NCBI GenBank assembly: GCA_027943335.1
Contig: BSBK01006425.1
Span: 186,001-250,000 of the forward strand
From: Chamaecyparis obtusa
Lineage: Eukaryota; Streptophyta; Pinopsida; Cupressales; Cupressaceae
DNA: 64,000 nt
Reading direction: 5' to 3'
Made by a program: the position numbers and the translations under genes. Positions 45,329-60,200 of this stretch are shown here, piece after piece (positions within the stretch are counted from its first letter, which is position 1; the number at the start of each line of letters is the position of its first letter). The notes beneath the pieces were generated by a model, which had not been told where the DNA came from, did not search any database, and was given only the letters and a program-made list of their open reading frames with translations.

Positions 45329-46185
45329 TGATGCAGGAGCATCCTGGGTGTAAGAGCAATCTTGCATCACCCAAAAATATTTTTATTTTTATATTCAATA
45401 AGGGTTATTTTGTGCAGAGCTGCTATTTATGGAAAGTTACTATTTTTGGTAATTTTTGTATGTGCTCAGAATGATCTGATTTCTTTCTTGGAGGTTCATT
45501 TTGGTCATATAAGTCTGCCAGTAAAGTTTCATTGCCAGATCAAGTGTATATTGGAAGATATTGAAGATTTTCGGTATTGGCAGTAGGGTACAGAAACTTT
45601 AAACTCAGTTTTGAAGGCTTTAGAGGCCCCGGATGAGGTCAAAAATTTGGGTAATAGGCACTTGTAGGGGTCAAGCCTGTAGAGCGCTTCGTGGCGTTTC
45701 TGAAATGGGGTTATAATAGCTGATCGGGTCAACTGGTGATGACTTATGATCTTCGAAAGTTGGGCCACCAGAAATGGCAAAAAATAATTTTCTTCAAAAT
45801 TTATGTTCGGATTTCAAAGGTTATCTTCAGCCGACTATGATGTAATGAAATGTAAAATAAAATAATTCTAAGTTTGGTCAGCCTTATTGGCTAAAATTCT
45901 GGAACCTTCCCAGGTGGTGAAAAATTGCCTATATAAGGAACGCTGTATTATTGTCTTAGGCAGTTCAAAATAGTTCTGGGTAGTAGATCTGGGTATTGAT
46001 TCGAGGCTTTGTCTTATAGAATATTGTAAGGGAATGCCCATGTGGCTTTGCATATTGTAATTCTGAAAGTTTGCAATTCCACATTTGTGGAGATAATAAG
46101 AAACCAATTTTCTGTTCTTGCAAATTGTTGTTGTTTCTCTATTTCTGTTATGCGTTTGTTGTATTAAGGGGAGCACCCTTCATCA
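45329..46185 (+). repeat. Array LTR C2
   Basis: 857 bp, same ends as C1. The primer site after it has one change (tggtatcagacc at 46188). Confidence 0.95.
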
Positions 46186-46286
46186 AGTGGTATCAGACCA
46201 GGTTTTCTTGAGTGTGTAAATAGATCACCGACTATGAGGCAGTTTGCACCAGGACCGTGGCTACGGTTTCAGCGCACATCGCGAAA

Positions 46287-49200
46287 ATACCTCCACGAAA
46301 GGAACGTGGCGGAAGAGCTGGTGTTGTAACACCTGAGGTTAGAAAGCTGCAGAGACAAGTAAGAGCATTGCAAGAAGAGATTCATAGAGGAATGAATCTT
46401 AATGTCAGAGACGAAAGCAAGGATGAAGCCAAAGAAGAATATCAAGAAGGAGAAGTTGAAATTATGAACCAGGAGGAAGAAAGACTTTTTCGGGCGATTT
46501 CTAAGATTGAGAAAAGACCTAAGATTGAGGTTCTTACATTTTCTGGAAATCTTAACCCAGAGGAATTGATCGACTGGATCAATGAATGTGAAGAATATTT
46601 TGAGTATGAAGATGTTGAGGATCCTGATAGGGTAAAATTTGCGAAGGCCAGACTGAAAGGTCATGCGAAGATCTGGTGGCAAGAAATTCAATTGGAGCGA
46701 AATAGAGGAGGGAAAGATAAAATCACAAGATGGGATCGGATGGTGGATAAATTGAAGTGACAGTTCATTCCTGTTGATTATGAACTTGATCTACTAAAGA
46801 AAATGCAAAATTTGAAGCAAGCAGGAAGATCTGTTCAGGAGTATACAAAGGAGTTCTATCGACTCCTCATCAGAACAGGCCATGCAGAAGCTGATAAGGA
46901 GAAAGTTGTCCGATACCTTAATGGGTTAAGGCCAAGCATTCAAGAGGAGTTAAATCTGGTTCGAATCAACAGCATTGAGGAGGCATACCAGTTTGTCCTA
47001 AAAGTAGAGGAAAAGTTGAACAAGAAGTTCGAGAGTAGACAAAATGGAAGAGGTCGCGGTGGACGATCTGGTGGATGGTCATATGGTGGCCGAAATGAAG
47101 ATCCGAAAAAGAAGGATGCGGCCAGTAGCAGTCAGAATCAGCGTGGAAATAATTCCAATCACTTCCAGGATCAGAATAATAGAGATCAGAGAGGAAGAGG
47201 AAGAGGACAAGGATCTGAAAGAGGAGGCTTCTGTGGAACATGTTTTCACTGTGGAGAAGAAGGTCATAGGGCATTTGAATGTCCTCAGTGCCAAGGCAGA
47301 ACAGATAGGAGAAATGAAGGCCAGGCCAGAGTTGCGCATGTCGATGAAGATGCTAGATCATCAAATTCTGAAGATGCTGAAAGAGGAGAAACGCTAATTA
47401 ATAGAAAAGTCTTGCTGAGTGGTGAGAATGAACATGAACAAAAGAAGAGCCTGTTTCGCACTAGATGCAAGTGTGAGGGTAAATGCTGTGATGTGATTAT
47501 CGATAGTGGAAGCACTGACAATTTGGTGTCAGAAGAGATGGTGACAAAGTTGAAGCTCAAGAGACAGAAACACCCACATCCATATCGGATTGCCTGGGTG
47601 CAGGATGACCACAAGGTCATGGTTAGTGAAGAGTGCCTGGTAAAGTTCAAGATCGGCGGATACCAAGATGAGGTATTGTGTAATATCATATCTATGGATG
47701 CATGTCATATGTTGTTGGGTAGACCATGGATGTTTGACAGATGTGCTGTACATGATGTTCATGTGAATACCTATTCCCTAACAAATGATGGAGTGCGACA
47801 TAAGCTAAAACCATTGAAGGAGACTGAAGAAAAGGTATGTGGTACTGCAAGGATAACTTTTGTTGATGGAAGAAATTTTCTAGATGGTATGAGGCATGAG
47901 CATGTATGTTTTGCTTTAATTCCAAAAGCTGGTAAAGAGGAAGTAGAAGATGTTCCTATAGAAGTTGCAGATTTGTTGAATGAGTTTCAGAATATTGTAT
48001 CCGATAACGTGCCTCATGGATTATCACCAGTCAGGAAGATCAGCCATCAGATGGACTTGATTCCAAGAGCGAGTTTGTCGAACAAGGCACCACACAGAAT
48101 GACACCTGCAGAAAGTGAGGAGTTGAACAGACAAGTACATGAGTTGTTACAGAAAGGATTGATCCATGAGAGTCTGAGTCCCTGTGCTCTACCAGTGGTA
48201 TTAGCACCAAAGAAGAATGGAGAATGGAGGATGTGTACAGATTCTAGGGCAATAAACAAGATCACAATCAAGTACAGGTTTCCATTGCCATGAATGGATG
48301 ATGTTATGGACTGTTTGAGTGGAGCTGTGTATTTTTCAAAGATAGATCTAAAAAGTGGATATCATCAGATTCAGATCAGAGAAGGAGATAAACGGAAGAC
48401 TACCTTCAAGACAAAGGAAGGACTGTATGAGTGGTTAGTCATGCCTTTTGGGCTAACCAATGCACCGAGCACTTTTATGCCGCTCATGAATGAGGTTCTG
48501 AAAGAATTTCTGGGTAAGTTTGTCATTGTTTACCTAGATGATATTTTGATCTTTAGTAAGACATTGGAGGAGCATATGAGGCATATTCGTATGGTATTTG
48601 AAAAACTGAGAGAAGAGAAATTGTTGATTAATTTGAAGAAGTGCAGTTTTGTGAAGAAAGAGTTAGTGTATTTGGGATTTGTAGTTTTAGCAAAAGGTCT
48701 AAAAATGGACCCAAAGAAGGTACAGGCTATCCTTGGATGGCCTACTCCAAGGAGTGCTACTGAGGTAAGATCTTTTCATGGTTTGGCTAGCTTTTACAAA
48801 AATTTTATCTGAAATTTTAGCAGTATTTGTGGACCCTTGACTGAAACAATGAGAGGGGATAGAAAAGAGTTTAAGTGGACTAATGGAGCAGAAAATAGTT
48901 TTCAATTATTGAAACAAAAAGTTACAGAACAACCTATTTTAGCACTTCCAGATTTCAATAAGGTGTTTCAAGTAGATTGTGATGCTAGTGGTACTGTAAT
49001 AGGAGCTGTTATGAGCCAAGAAGGTAAACCTGTTGCTTATTTGAGTGAGAAGTTAAATGATGCCAAGAGAAAATATTCTGTTTATGATCAGAAATTTTAT
49101 GCTATAGTTCAGGCATTAAAGAAGTGGAGACACTATCTGCTTCCTAAAGAGTTTGTTTTGTATACTGATCATCAAGCTTTGTAATATTTGAATAGTCAAG

Positions 49201-50795
49201 GAAAATTGAATCAAAAGCATTTGAAATGGGTTGAGTTTTTGCAGAGTTATACATTTGTTTTGAAACACAGGAGTGGAAAGTCTAATAGGGTTGCAGATGC
49301 TCTTAGCAGAAGGTAACTATTGCTGACAGAAATGCAGATTGAAGTGGTTGGGTTCAAGGAACTCAAAAATTTGTATCCAGAGGATCCTAATTTTGGTGAA
49401 GCTTGGAAAGCTTGTACAGAACCTGTTACTCTAGCTAGGACGAAATGGTTGGATTTCATCATCCAGGATGATATGCTATTAAGAGGGAGTCAGTTGTGCA
49501 TTCCATGAAGTGCTATGATGGAGAATCTCATCAAAGAGAAGCATAGTGGGGGATTTGATAGACATTTTGGTCCTGATAAAACCTTTGCTTTGGTTGGTGA
49601 GAATTATTATTGGCCACAGTTGCAGCAAGATGTGAAGAAGTTTGTACAGAGTTGCAGAGTATGTCAGATGGGGAAAGGAGTGAAGCAGAATACAGGATTG
49701 TATCAGCCATTACCTATACCAGACAAGCCTTGGGAGGATATCAGCATGGACTTTGTTCTTGGTTTACCGAGGACTCAGCGGGGACATGATTCAATTTTTG
49801 TAGTGGTTGACAGATTTTCAAAGATGGCATATTTCATTCCCTGCAAGAAGACTAATGATGTTGTTCATGTAGCAGAATTGTTTTTCAGAGAAGTAGTGAG
49901 ACTTCATGGTTTGCCAAAGACCATAGTTTCAGATCGGGACACTAAGTTTGTTAGATATTTCTGGCGTACATTATGGAAGAAGTTGAAGACAGATTTGAAG
50001 TTCAGTTCATCACATCATCCACAGACTGATGGACAGACAGAGGTGGTGAATAGGAGCTTGAGAAATTTGCTGAGATGTTTGGTTGGAAATAAGCTAACAG
50101 GATGGGATTTAATTTTATCACAGGCAAAATTTGCACACAATAACTTTGTCAATAGAAGCACTGGTAAATCACCATTCCAGATTGTATATGGAAGTAGTCC
50201 AAGAAATGCATCTGAATTGAGGAAGATAGATAAAAGAGAAATAAGTAGTGCCGAAGCTGAAGATTTTGCAGAACACTTGAAGAACATCCATGGGGAGGTG
50301 AGGAAGCATATTACCAAGATGAACACACATTATAAGGCTTAGGCAGATGAGAAAAGGAGGTATAAAGAATTTCAAGATGGTGATGAAGTCATGGTTCATT
50401 TGCGGAAGGAGCGGTTTCCAGTTGGTACATATAACAAGCTGAAAATGAAGAAGTTTGGGCCATGCAGGATATTGAAGAAACATGATTCAAAAAACGCATA
50501 TGAGGTAGAATTGCCTACTGAGCTAAATATTTCACCAGTGTTTAACATTTCAGATCTGACAGAGTATCATGAAGGAGGTGTTGAAGATGAGATCACAGTA
50601 ACACAGTGGAGTATTCCAGCAACTAGTTCAGACACTAAGGAGATTGAAGATATACTGGATAGTCGTGTTGGCAGAAGCACAAGGAACAGGACATATGAAG
50701 AATATCTGATCAAGTGGAAAGGATGACCTGTTGAAGATTCATCATGGCTAACAAAGGAGGAGGTTAACCATCTTGGTTTTCCTCTACACACCTGA
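46287..50795 (+). pseudogene. gag-pol: Gag-Pol-chromodomain of array unit C2
   Basis: 4509 bp, one frame, eight nonsense codons (46758, 48291, 48810, 49182, 49314, 49506, 50340, 50724), no frameshift; the least damaged body. The start codon is ATA instead of ATG (46287-46289). The 496-codon open stretch 46803-48293 covers Gag C-terminus, zinc knuckle, protease IIDSGSTDNL and RT N-terminus; YLDDILIFS follows at about 48530-48556. The chromodomain has a TGA after KWKG (50724). Confidence 0.95.
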
Positions 50796-50833
50796 GTCGT
50801 GAAAGGGTCACTTCTCAAATTACCCTGGGTGTC

Positions 50834-51690
50834 TGATGCAGGAGCATCCTGGGTGTAAGAGCAATCTTGCATCACCCAATAATATTTCTATTTTTGTATT
50901 TAAAAAGGGCTATTTTGTGCAGAGCTACTATTTATGGAAAGTTACTATTTTTGGTAATTTTTGTATGTGCTCAGAATGATCTGATTTCTTTCTTGGAGGT
51001 TCATTTTGGTCATATAAGCCTACCAGTAAAGTTTCATTGCCAGATCAAGTGTATATTAGAAGATATTGAAGATTTTCGATATTGGCAGTAGGGTACAGAA
51101 ACATTGAACTCAGTTTTGAAGGCTTTAGAGGCCCCGAATGAGGTTGTAAATTTGGATGATGGGCGCTTGCGCGGGTCAAGCCTGTAGAGAGCTTCGTGAC
51201 ATTTCTGAAATGGGGTTATAATAGTCGATCGGGTCAACTGGTGATGACTTATGGTCTTCGGAAGTTGGGCCACCTAAAATGGTGAAAAATAATTTTCTTC
51301 AAAATTTATGTTCGGATTTCAAAGGTTATCTTGAGCCGACTATGATGTAATGAAATGTAAAATAAAATAATTCTAAGTTTGGTCGGCCTTATTGTCTAAA
51401 ATTCTGGAACCTTCCCAGGCGGTGAAAAATTGCCTATATAAGGAAGGCTGTATTATTGTCTTGGGCAGTTCAGAATAGTTCTGGGTAGTAGATCTGGGTA
51501 TTGATTCGAGCCTTTGTCCTATAGAATATTGTAAGGGAATGCCCATGTGGCTTTGCATATTATAATTCTGAAAGTTTGCAATTCCACATTTGTGGAGATA
51601 ATAATAAGCCAATTTTCTGTTCTTGTAAATTGTTGTTGTTTCTCTATTTCTGTTATGCATTTGTGATATTAAGGGGAGCACCCTTCATCA
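50834..51690 (+). repeat. Array LTR C3
   Basis: 857 bp, tgatgcaggagcatcc to cccttcatca. Primer site after it reads tggtatcagacc, the same change as in C2. Confidence 0.95.
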
Positions 51691-51791
51691 AGTGGTATCA
51701 GACCAAGTTTTCTTGAGTGTTTAAACAAATCATCGACTGTGAGGCAGTTTGCACCAGGACCGTGGCTAGGGTTTCAGCGCGCATCATGAAA

Positions 51792-54700
51792 ATACCTCCA
51801 AGAAGGGAACGTGGCAGAAGAGCTGGTGTTGTAACACATGAGGTTAGAGAGCTGCAGAGACAAGTGCGAGCATTGCAAGAAGAGATTCACAGAGGAATGA
51901 ATCTTAATGTCAGAGACGAAAGCGAGGATGAAGCCGAAGAAGAATATCAAGAAGGAGAAGTTGAAATTGTGAACCATGAGGAAGAAAGACTTTTTCGAGC
52001 GATTTCTAAGATTGGGAAAAGACCTAATATTGAGGTTCCTACATTTTCTAGAAATCTTAACCCAGAGGAATTGATCGACTGGATCAATGAATGTGAGGAA
52101 TATTTTGAGTATGAAGATGTTGAGGATCCTGATAGGGTAAAATTTGCGAAGGCCAGACTGAAAGGTCATGCGAAGATCTGGTGGCAAGAAATTCAATTGG
52201 AGTGAAATAGAAGAGGGAAAGATAAAATCACAAGATGGGATCAGATGGTAGATAAATTGAAGCGACAGTTCATTCCTGTTGATTATGAGCTTGATCTACT
52301 AAAGAAAATGCAAAGTTTGAAGCAAGCAGGAAGATCTGTTCAGGAGTATATAGAGGAGTTCTATCGACTCCTCATCAGAACAGGCCATGCAGAAGCTAAT
52401 AAGGAGAAAGTTGCTTGATACCTTAATGGGTTAAGGCCAAGCATTCAAGAGGAGTTGAATCTGGTTCGAATGAACAGCATTGATGAGGCATACCAATTTG
52501 CCCTAAAAGTAGAGGAAAATCTGAACAAGAAGTTGGAGAGTAGACAAAACGGAAGAGGTCGCGATGGACGATCTGGTGGATGGTCATATGGTGGCCGAAA
52601 TGAAGATCTGAAAAAAAAGGATGAGGCCAGTAGCAGTCGGAATCAGCGTGGAAATAATTCTAATCACTTCCAAGATCAGAATAATAGATATCAGAGAGGA
52701 AGAGGAAGAGGACAAGGATCTGGCAGAGGAGGCTTCCGTGGAACATGTTTTCACTATGGAGAAGAAGGTCATAGGGCATTTGAATGTCCTCAGCGCCAAG
52801 GCAGAATAGACAGGAGAAATGAAGGCCAGGCCAAAGTTGCGCATGTCGATGAAGATGCTAGATCATCAAATTTTGAAGATGCTGAAAAAGGAGAAACGCT
52901 AATTAATAGAAGAGTCTTGCTGAGTGGTGAGAATGAACCTGAACAAAGGAGGAGCCTGTTTCGCACTAGATGCAAGTGTGAGGGTAAATGTTGTGATGTG
53001 ATAATCGATAGTGGAAGCACTGACAATTTAGTGTCAGAAGAGATGGTGACGAAGTTGAAGCTCAAGAGATAGAAACACCCACATCCATATCGGATTGCCT
53101 AGGTGCAGGATGACCACAAGGTCATGGTCGGTGAATAGTGCCTGGTAAAGTTCAAGATCAGCGGATACCAAGATGAGGTATTGTGTGATATCATATCTAT
53201 GGATGCATGTCATATGTTGTTGGGTAGACCATGGCAGTTTGACAGATGTGCTGTACATAATGGTCGTGCGAATACCTATTCCCTGACAAAGGATGGAGTG
53301 CGACATAAGCTAAAACCATTGAAGGAGACTGAAGAAAAGGTATGTGGTACTGCAAGGATAACTTTTGTTGATGGAAGAAATTTCCTAGATGGTATGAGGC
53401 ATGAGCATGTATGTTTTAATTTAATTCCAAAAGCTGGTAAAGAAGAAGTAGAAGATGTTCCTGTAGAAGTTGCAGATTTGTTGAATGAGTTTCAGGATAT
53501 TGTATCCGATAATGTGCCTGATGGATTACCACCAGTCAAGAAGATCAGCCATCAAATGGACTTGATCCCAGGAGCGAGTTTTCCGAACAAGGAAGCACAC
53601 AGAATGACACCTGCAGAATGTGAGGAGTTGAAAAAACAAGTACATGAGTTGTTACAGAAAAGATTGATCCGTGAGAGTCTGAGTCCCTGTGTTGTACCAG
53701 TGGTATTAGCACCAAAGAAGAATGGAGAATGGAGGATGTGTACAGATTCTAGGACAATAAATAAGATCACAATCAAGTACAGGTTTCCATTGCCACGAAT
53801 GGATGATATTATGGACTGTTTGAGTGGAGCTGTGTATTTTTCAAAGATAGATCTAAAAAGTGGATATCATCAGATTCGGATCAAAGAAGGAGATGAATGG
53901 AAGACTTCCTTCAAGACAAAGGAAGGACTGTATGAGTGGTTAGTCATGCCTTTTGGGCAAACCAATGCACCGAGCACTTTCATGCGGCTCATGAATGAGG
54001 TTCTAAAAGAATTTCTATGTAAGTTTGTCATTGTTTACCTAGATGATATTTTGATCTTTAGTAAGACATTGGAAGAGCATATGAGGCATATTCGTATGGT
54101 ATTTGAGAAACTGAGAGAAGAGAAATTGTTGATTAATTTGAAGAAGTGCAGTTTTGTGAAGAAAGAGTTAGTGTATTTGGGATTTGTAGTTTCAGCAGAA
54201 GGTCTAAAAATGGACCCAGAGAAGGTAGAGGCTATCCTTGGATGGCCTACTCCAAGGAGTGCTACTGAGGTAAGATCTTTTCATGGTTTGGCTAGCTTTT
54301 ACAGAAAGTTTATCTAAAATTTTAGCAGTATTTGTGGACCCTTGACTGAAACAATGAGAGGGGATAGAAAAGAGTTTAAGTGGACTAATGGGGCAGAAAA
54401 TAGTTTTCAATTATTCAAACAAAAAGTTATAGAACAACCTGTTTTAGCACTTCCAGATTTCAATAAGGTGTTTCAAGTAGATTTTGATGCTAGTGGTACT
54501 GCAATAGGAGCTGTTATGAGCCAAGAAGGTAAACCTGTTGTTTATTTCAGTGAGAAGTTAAATGATGCCAAGAGAAAATATTCTGTTTATGATCAGAAAT
54601 TTTATGCTATAGTTCAGGCATTAAAGAAGTGGAGACACTATCTGCTTCCTAAGGAGTTTGTTTTGTATACTGATCATCAAGCTTTGCAATATTTGAATAG

Positions 54701-56300
54701 TCAAGGAAAATTGAATCAAATGCATTTGAAATGGGTTGAGTTTTTGCAGAGTTATACATTTATTTTGAAACACAGGAGTGGAAAGTCTAATAGGGTTGCA
54801 GATGCTCTTAGCAGAAGGCAACTATTGCTGACAGAAATGCAGATTGAAGTGGTTGGGTTCAAAGAACTCAAGAATTTGTATCCAGAGGATCCTGATTTTG
54901 GTGAAGCTTGGAAAGCTTGTACAGAACCTGTTACTCTAGACAGGATGAAATGGTTGGATTTCATCATCCAGGATGATATGCTATTAAGAGGGAGTCAGTT
55001 GTGCATTCCACGAAGTTCTATGAGGGAGAATCTCATCAAGGAGAAGCATAGTGGGGGATTGGCTGGACATTTTGGTCCTGATAAAACCTTTGATTTGGTT
55101 GGTGAGAATTATTATTGGCCATAGTTGCAGCAAGATGTAAAGATGTTTGTACAGAGTTAGAGAGTATGTCAGATGGCGAAAGGAGTGAAGCAGAATACAG
55201 GATTGTATCAGCCATTACCTGTACCAGAGAAGCCTTGGGAGGATATCAGCATGGACTTTGTTCTTGGTTTACCGAGGACTCAGCGGGGACATGATTCAAT
55301 TTTTGTAGTGGTTGACAGATTTTCAAAGATGACACATTTCATTCCCTGCAAGAAGACTAATGATGTTGTTTATGTAGCAGAATTATTTTTCAGAGAAGTA
55401 GTGAGACTTCATGGTTTGCCAAAGACCATAGTTTCAGATCGGGACACTAAGTTTGTTGGATATTTCTGGCGTACATTATGGAAGAAGTTGAAGACAGATT
55501 TGAAGTTCAGTTCATCACATCATCCACAGACTGATGGACAGACAGAGGTGGTGAATAGGAGCTTGGGAAATTTGCTGAGATGTTTGGTTGGAGATAAGCC
55601 AACAAGATGGGATTTAATTTTATCACAGGCAGAATTTGCATACAATAATTCTGTCAATAGAAGCACTCGTAAATCACCATTCTAGATTATATATGGAAGT
55701 AGTCCAAGAAATGCATCTAAATTGAGGAAGATAGATAAAGGAAAAATAAGTAGTGCCGAAGCTGCAGATTTTGCAGAATACTTGAAGAACATCCATCGGG
55801 AGGTGAGGAAGCATATTACCAAGATGAACACACAGTATAAGGCTAAGGCAGATGAGAAAAGGAGGTATAAAGAATTTCAAGTTGGTGATGAAGTCATGGT
55901 TCATTTGCGGAAGGAGCGGTTTCCAGTTGGTACATATAACAAGTTGAAAATGAAGAATTTTGGGCCATGCAGGATATTGAAGAAACATGATTCAGGAAAC
56001 GCATATGAGGTAGAATTGCCTACTGAGCTAAATATTTCACCAGTGTTTAACATTTTAGATCTGACAGAGTATCATGAAGGAGGTGTTGAAGATGAGATCA
56101 CAGTACCATAGTGGAGTATTCTAGCAACTAGTTCAGACACTAAAGAGATTGAAGATATACTGGATAGTCGTGTTGGCAAAAGCACAAGGAACAGGACATA
56201 TGAAGAATATCTGGTCAAGTGAAAAAGATGACCTGTTGAAGATTCATCATGGCTAACAAAGGAGGAGGTTAACCGTCTTGGTTTTCCTCTACACACTTGA
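51792..56300 (+). pseudogene. gag-pol: Gag-Pol-chromodomain of array unit C3
   Basis: 4509 bp, one frame, 12 nonsense codons (52203, 52416, 53070, 53100, 53136, 54315, 55122, 55158, 55683, 56109, 56220, 56229), no frameshift. The start codon is ATA, shared with C2. The zinc knuckle has lost its second Cys (CFHYGEEGHRAFEC). A 378-codon open stretch (53181-54317) covers RT including YLDDILIFS. The RNase H catalytic block reads [10 protein letters not shown] instead of DCDASG. The chromodomain carries TGA at both the Trp of KW and the codon after KWKG. Confidence 0.95.
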
Positions 56301-56338
56301 GTCGTGACAGGGTCACTTCTCAAATTACCCCAGGTGTC

Positions 56339-57195
56339 TGATGCAGGAGCATCCTGGGTGTAAGAGCAATCTTGCATCACCCAAAAATATTTCTATTTTT
56401 GTATTCAATAAGGGCTATTTTGTGCAGAGCTGCTATTTATGGAAAGTTACTATTTTTGGTAATTTTCGTATGTGCTCAGAATGATCTGATTTCTTTCTTG
56501 GAGGTTCATTTTGGTCATATAAGCCTGCCAGTAAAGTTTCATTGCCAGATCAAGTGTATATTGAAAGATATTGAAGATTTTTGGTATTGGCAGCAGGGTA
56601 CAGAAACTTTGAACTCAGTTTTGATTGCTTTAGAGGCCCCGAATGAGGTCAAAAATTTGGGTGAGGGGCGCTTACGCGAGTCAAGCCTGTAGAGCGCTTC
56701 GTGGCGTTTCTGAAATTGGGTTATAATAGTTGATCGGGTCAACTGGTGATGACTTATGGTCTTCGGAAGTTGGGCCACCTAAAATGGCGAAAAATAATTT
56801 TATTCAAAATTTCTGTTTGGATTTCAAAGGTTATCTTGAGCCGACTATGATGTAATGAAATGTAAAATAAAATAATTCTAAGTTTGGTCGGCCTTATTAG
56901 CTAAAATTCTGGAACCTTCCCAGGCGGTGAAAAATTGCCTATATAAGGAAGGCTGTATTATTGTCTTAAGTAGTTCAGAATAGTTCTGGGTAGTAGATCT
57001 GGGTATTGATTCGAGGCTTTGTCCTACAAAATAATGTAATGGAATGCCCATGTGGCTTTGCATATTTTAATTCTGAAAGTTTGCAATTCCACATTTGTGG
57101 AGATAATAATAAGCCAATTTTTTGTTCTTGCAAATTGTTGTTATTTCTCTATTTCTGTTATGCGTTTGTGGTATTAAGGGGAGAACCCTTCATCA
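56339..57195 (+). repeat. Array LTR C4
   Basis: 857 bp, ends conserved (gagaacccttcatca). Primer site tggtatcagagc intact. Confidence 0.95.
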
Positions 57196-57296
57196 AGTGG
57201 TATCAGAGCAAGTTTTATTGAGTGTGTAAATATATCACCGACTCTGAGGTAGTTTGCACCAGGACCATGGCTAGGGTTTCACCGCGCATCGTGAAA

Positions 57297-60200
57297 ATGC
57301 CTCCACGAAGGGAACGTGGCGGAAGAGCTGGTGTTGTAACACGTGAGGTTAGAGAGCTGCAGAGACAAGTGCGAGCATTGCAAGAAGAGATTCACAGAGG
57401 AATGAATCTTAATGTCAGAGACAAAAGCGAGGATGAAGCTGAAGAAGAATATCAAGAAGGAGAACTTGAAATTGTGAACCAGGAGGAAGAAAGTCTTTTT
57501 CGGGCGATTTCCAAGATTGGGAAAAGACCTAAGATTGAGGTTCCTACATTTTCTGAAAATCTTAACCCAGAGGAATTGATTGACTGGATCAATGAATGTG
57601 AGGAATATTTTGAGTATGAAGATGTTGAGGATCCTGATAAGGTAAAATTTGTGAAGGCCAGACTGAAAGGTCATGCGAAGATCTGGTGGCAAGAAATTCA
57701 ATTGGAGCGAAATAGAAGAGGGAAAGATAAAATCACAAGATGGGATCAGATGGTGGATAAATTGAAGTGATAGTTCATTCCTGTTGATTATGAGCTTGAT
57801 CTACTAAAGAAAATACAAATTTTGAAGCAAGCAGGAAGATCTATTCAGGAGTATACAGAGGAGTTCTATCGACTCCTCATCAGAACAGGCCATGCAGAAG
57901 CTGATAAGGAGAAAGTTGCCCGATACCTTAATGGGTTAAGGCCAAGCATTCAGGAGGAGTTGAATCTGGTTCGAATGAACAGCATTGAGGAGGCATACCA
58001 ATTTTCCCTAAAAGTAGAGGAAAAGCTGAACAAGAAGTTTGAGAGTAGACAAAATGGAAGAGGTCGCGGTGGATGATCTGGTGGACGGTCATATGGTGGC
58101 CGAAATGAAGATCCGAAAAAGAAGGATGAGGCTAGTAGCAGTCAGAATCAGTGTGAAAATAATTCCAATCACTTTCAGGATCAAAATAATAGATATCAGA
58201 GAGGAAGAGGAAGAGGAAAAGGATCTGGAAGAGGAGGCTTCCGTGGAACATGTTTTCACTGTGGAGAAGAAGGTCATAGGGCATTTGAATGTCCTCAGTG
58301 CCAAGGCAGAACAGACAGAAAAAATGAAGGCCAGGCCAGAGTTGCGCATGTCAATGAAGATGCTAGATCATTAAATTCTGAAGATGCTGAAAGAGGAGAA
58401 ACGCTAATTAATAGAAGAGTCTTCCTGAGTGGTGAGAATGAACCTGAGCAAAAGAGGAGCCTCTTTCGCACTAGATGCAAGTGTGAGGGTAAATGCTGTG
58501 ATGTGATTATCGATAGTGGAAGCACTGACAATTTGGTGTCAGAAGAGATGGTGACAAAGTTGAAGCTCAAGAGATAGAAACACCCACATCCATATCGGAT
58601 TTCATGGGTGCAGGATGACCACAAGGTCATGGTCAGTGAACAGTGCCTGGTAAAGTTCAATATCGGCGGATACCAAGATGAGGTATTGTGTGATATCATA
58701 TCTATGGATGCATGTCATATGTTGTTGGGTAGACCATGGCAGTTTGACAGATGTGCTGTACATGATGGTCATGTGAATACCTATTCCCTGACAAAGGATG
58801 GAGTGTGACATAAGCTAAAACCATTGAAGGAGACTGAAAAAAAGGTATGTGGTACTACAAGGATAACTTTTGTTGATGGAAGAAATTTTCTAGATGGTAT
58901 GAGGCATGAGCATGTATGTTTTACTTTAATTTCAAAAGCTGGTAAAGAGGAAGTAGAAGATGTTCCTATAGAAGTTCCAGATTTGTTGAATGAGTTTTAG
59001 GATATTGTATCCGATAACGTGCCTGATGGATTACCACCAGTCAGGAAGATCAGCCATCAGATGGACTTGATCCCATGAGCGAGTTTGCCGAACAAGATAG
59101 CACACAGAATGACACCTGGAGAAAGTGAGGAGTTGAACAGACAAGTACATGAGTTGTTACAGAAAGGATTGATTCGTGAGAGGCTGAGTCCCTGTGCTGT
59201 ACCAACGGTATTAGCACCAAAGAAGAATGGAGAATGGAGGATGTGTACAGATTCTAGGGTAATAAATAAGATCACAATCAAGTACAGGTTTCCATTGCCA
59301 CGAATGGATGATATTATAGACTATTTGAGTGGAGCTGTGTATTTTTCAAAGATAGATCTAAAAAGTGGATATCATCAGATTCGGATCAGAGAAGGAGATG
59401 AATGGAAGACTGCCTTCAAGACAAAGGAATGACTATATGAGTGGTTAGTCATGCCTTTTGGGCTAACCAATGCACCGAGCACTTTCATGCGGCTCATGAA
59501 TGAGGTTGTAAAAGAATTTTTGGGTAAGTTTGTCATTGTTTACCTAGATGATATTTTGATATTTAGTAAGACATTGGAGGAGCATATGAGGCATATTCGT
59601 ATGGTATTTGAGAAATTGAGAGAAGAGAAATTGTTGATTAATTTGAAGAAGTGCAGTTTTGTGAAGAAAGAGTTAGTGTATTTGAGATTTCTAGTTTCAG
59701 CAGAAGGTCTAAAAATGGACCCAGAGAAGGTACAGGCTATCCTTGGATGGCCTACTCTAAGGAGTGCTACTGAGGTAAGATCTTTTCATGGTTTGGCTAG
59801 CTTTTACAGAAAGTTTATCTGAAATTTTAGCAGTATTTGTGGACCCTTGACTGAAACAATGAGAGGGGATAGAAAAGAGTTTAAGTGGACTAATGGGGCA
59901 GAAAATAGTTTTCAATTATTGAAACAAAAAGTTACAGAACAACCTGTTTTAGCACTTCCAGATTTCAATAAGGTGTTTCAAGTAGATTGTGATGCTAGTG
60001 GTACTGCAATAGGAGCTGTTATGAGCCAAGAAGGTAAACCTGTTGCTTATTTCATTGAGAAGTTAAATGATGCCAAGAGAAAATATTCTATTTATGATCA
60101 TGAATTTTATGCTATAGTTCAGGCATTAAAGAAGTGGAGACACTATCTGCTTCCTAAAGAGTTTGTTTTGTATATCATCAAGCTTTGCAATATTTGAATA

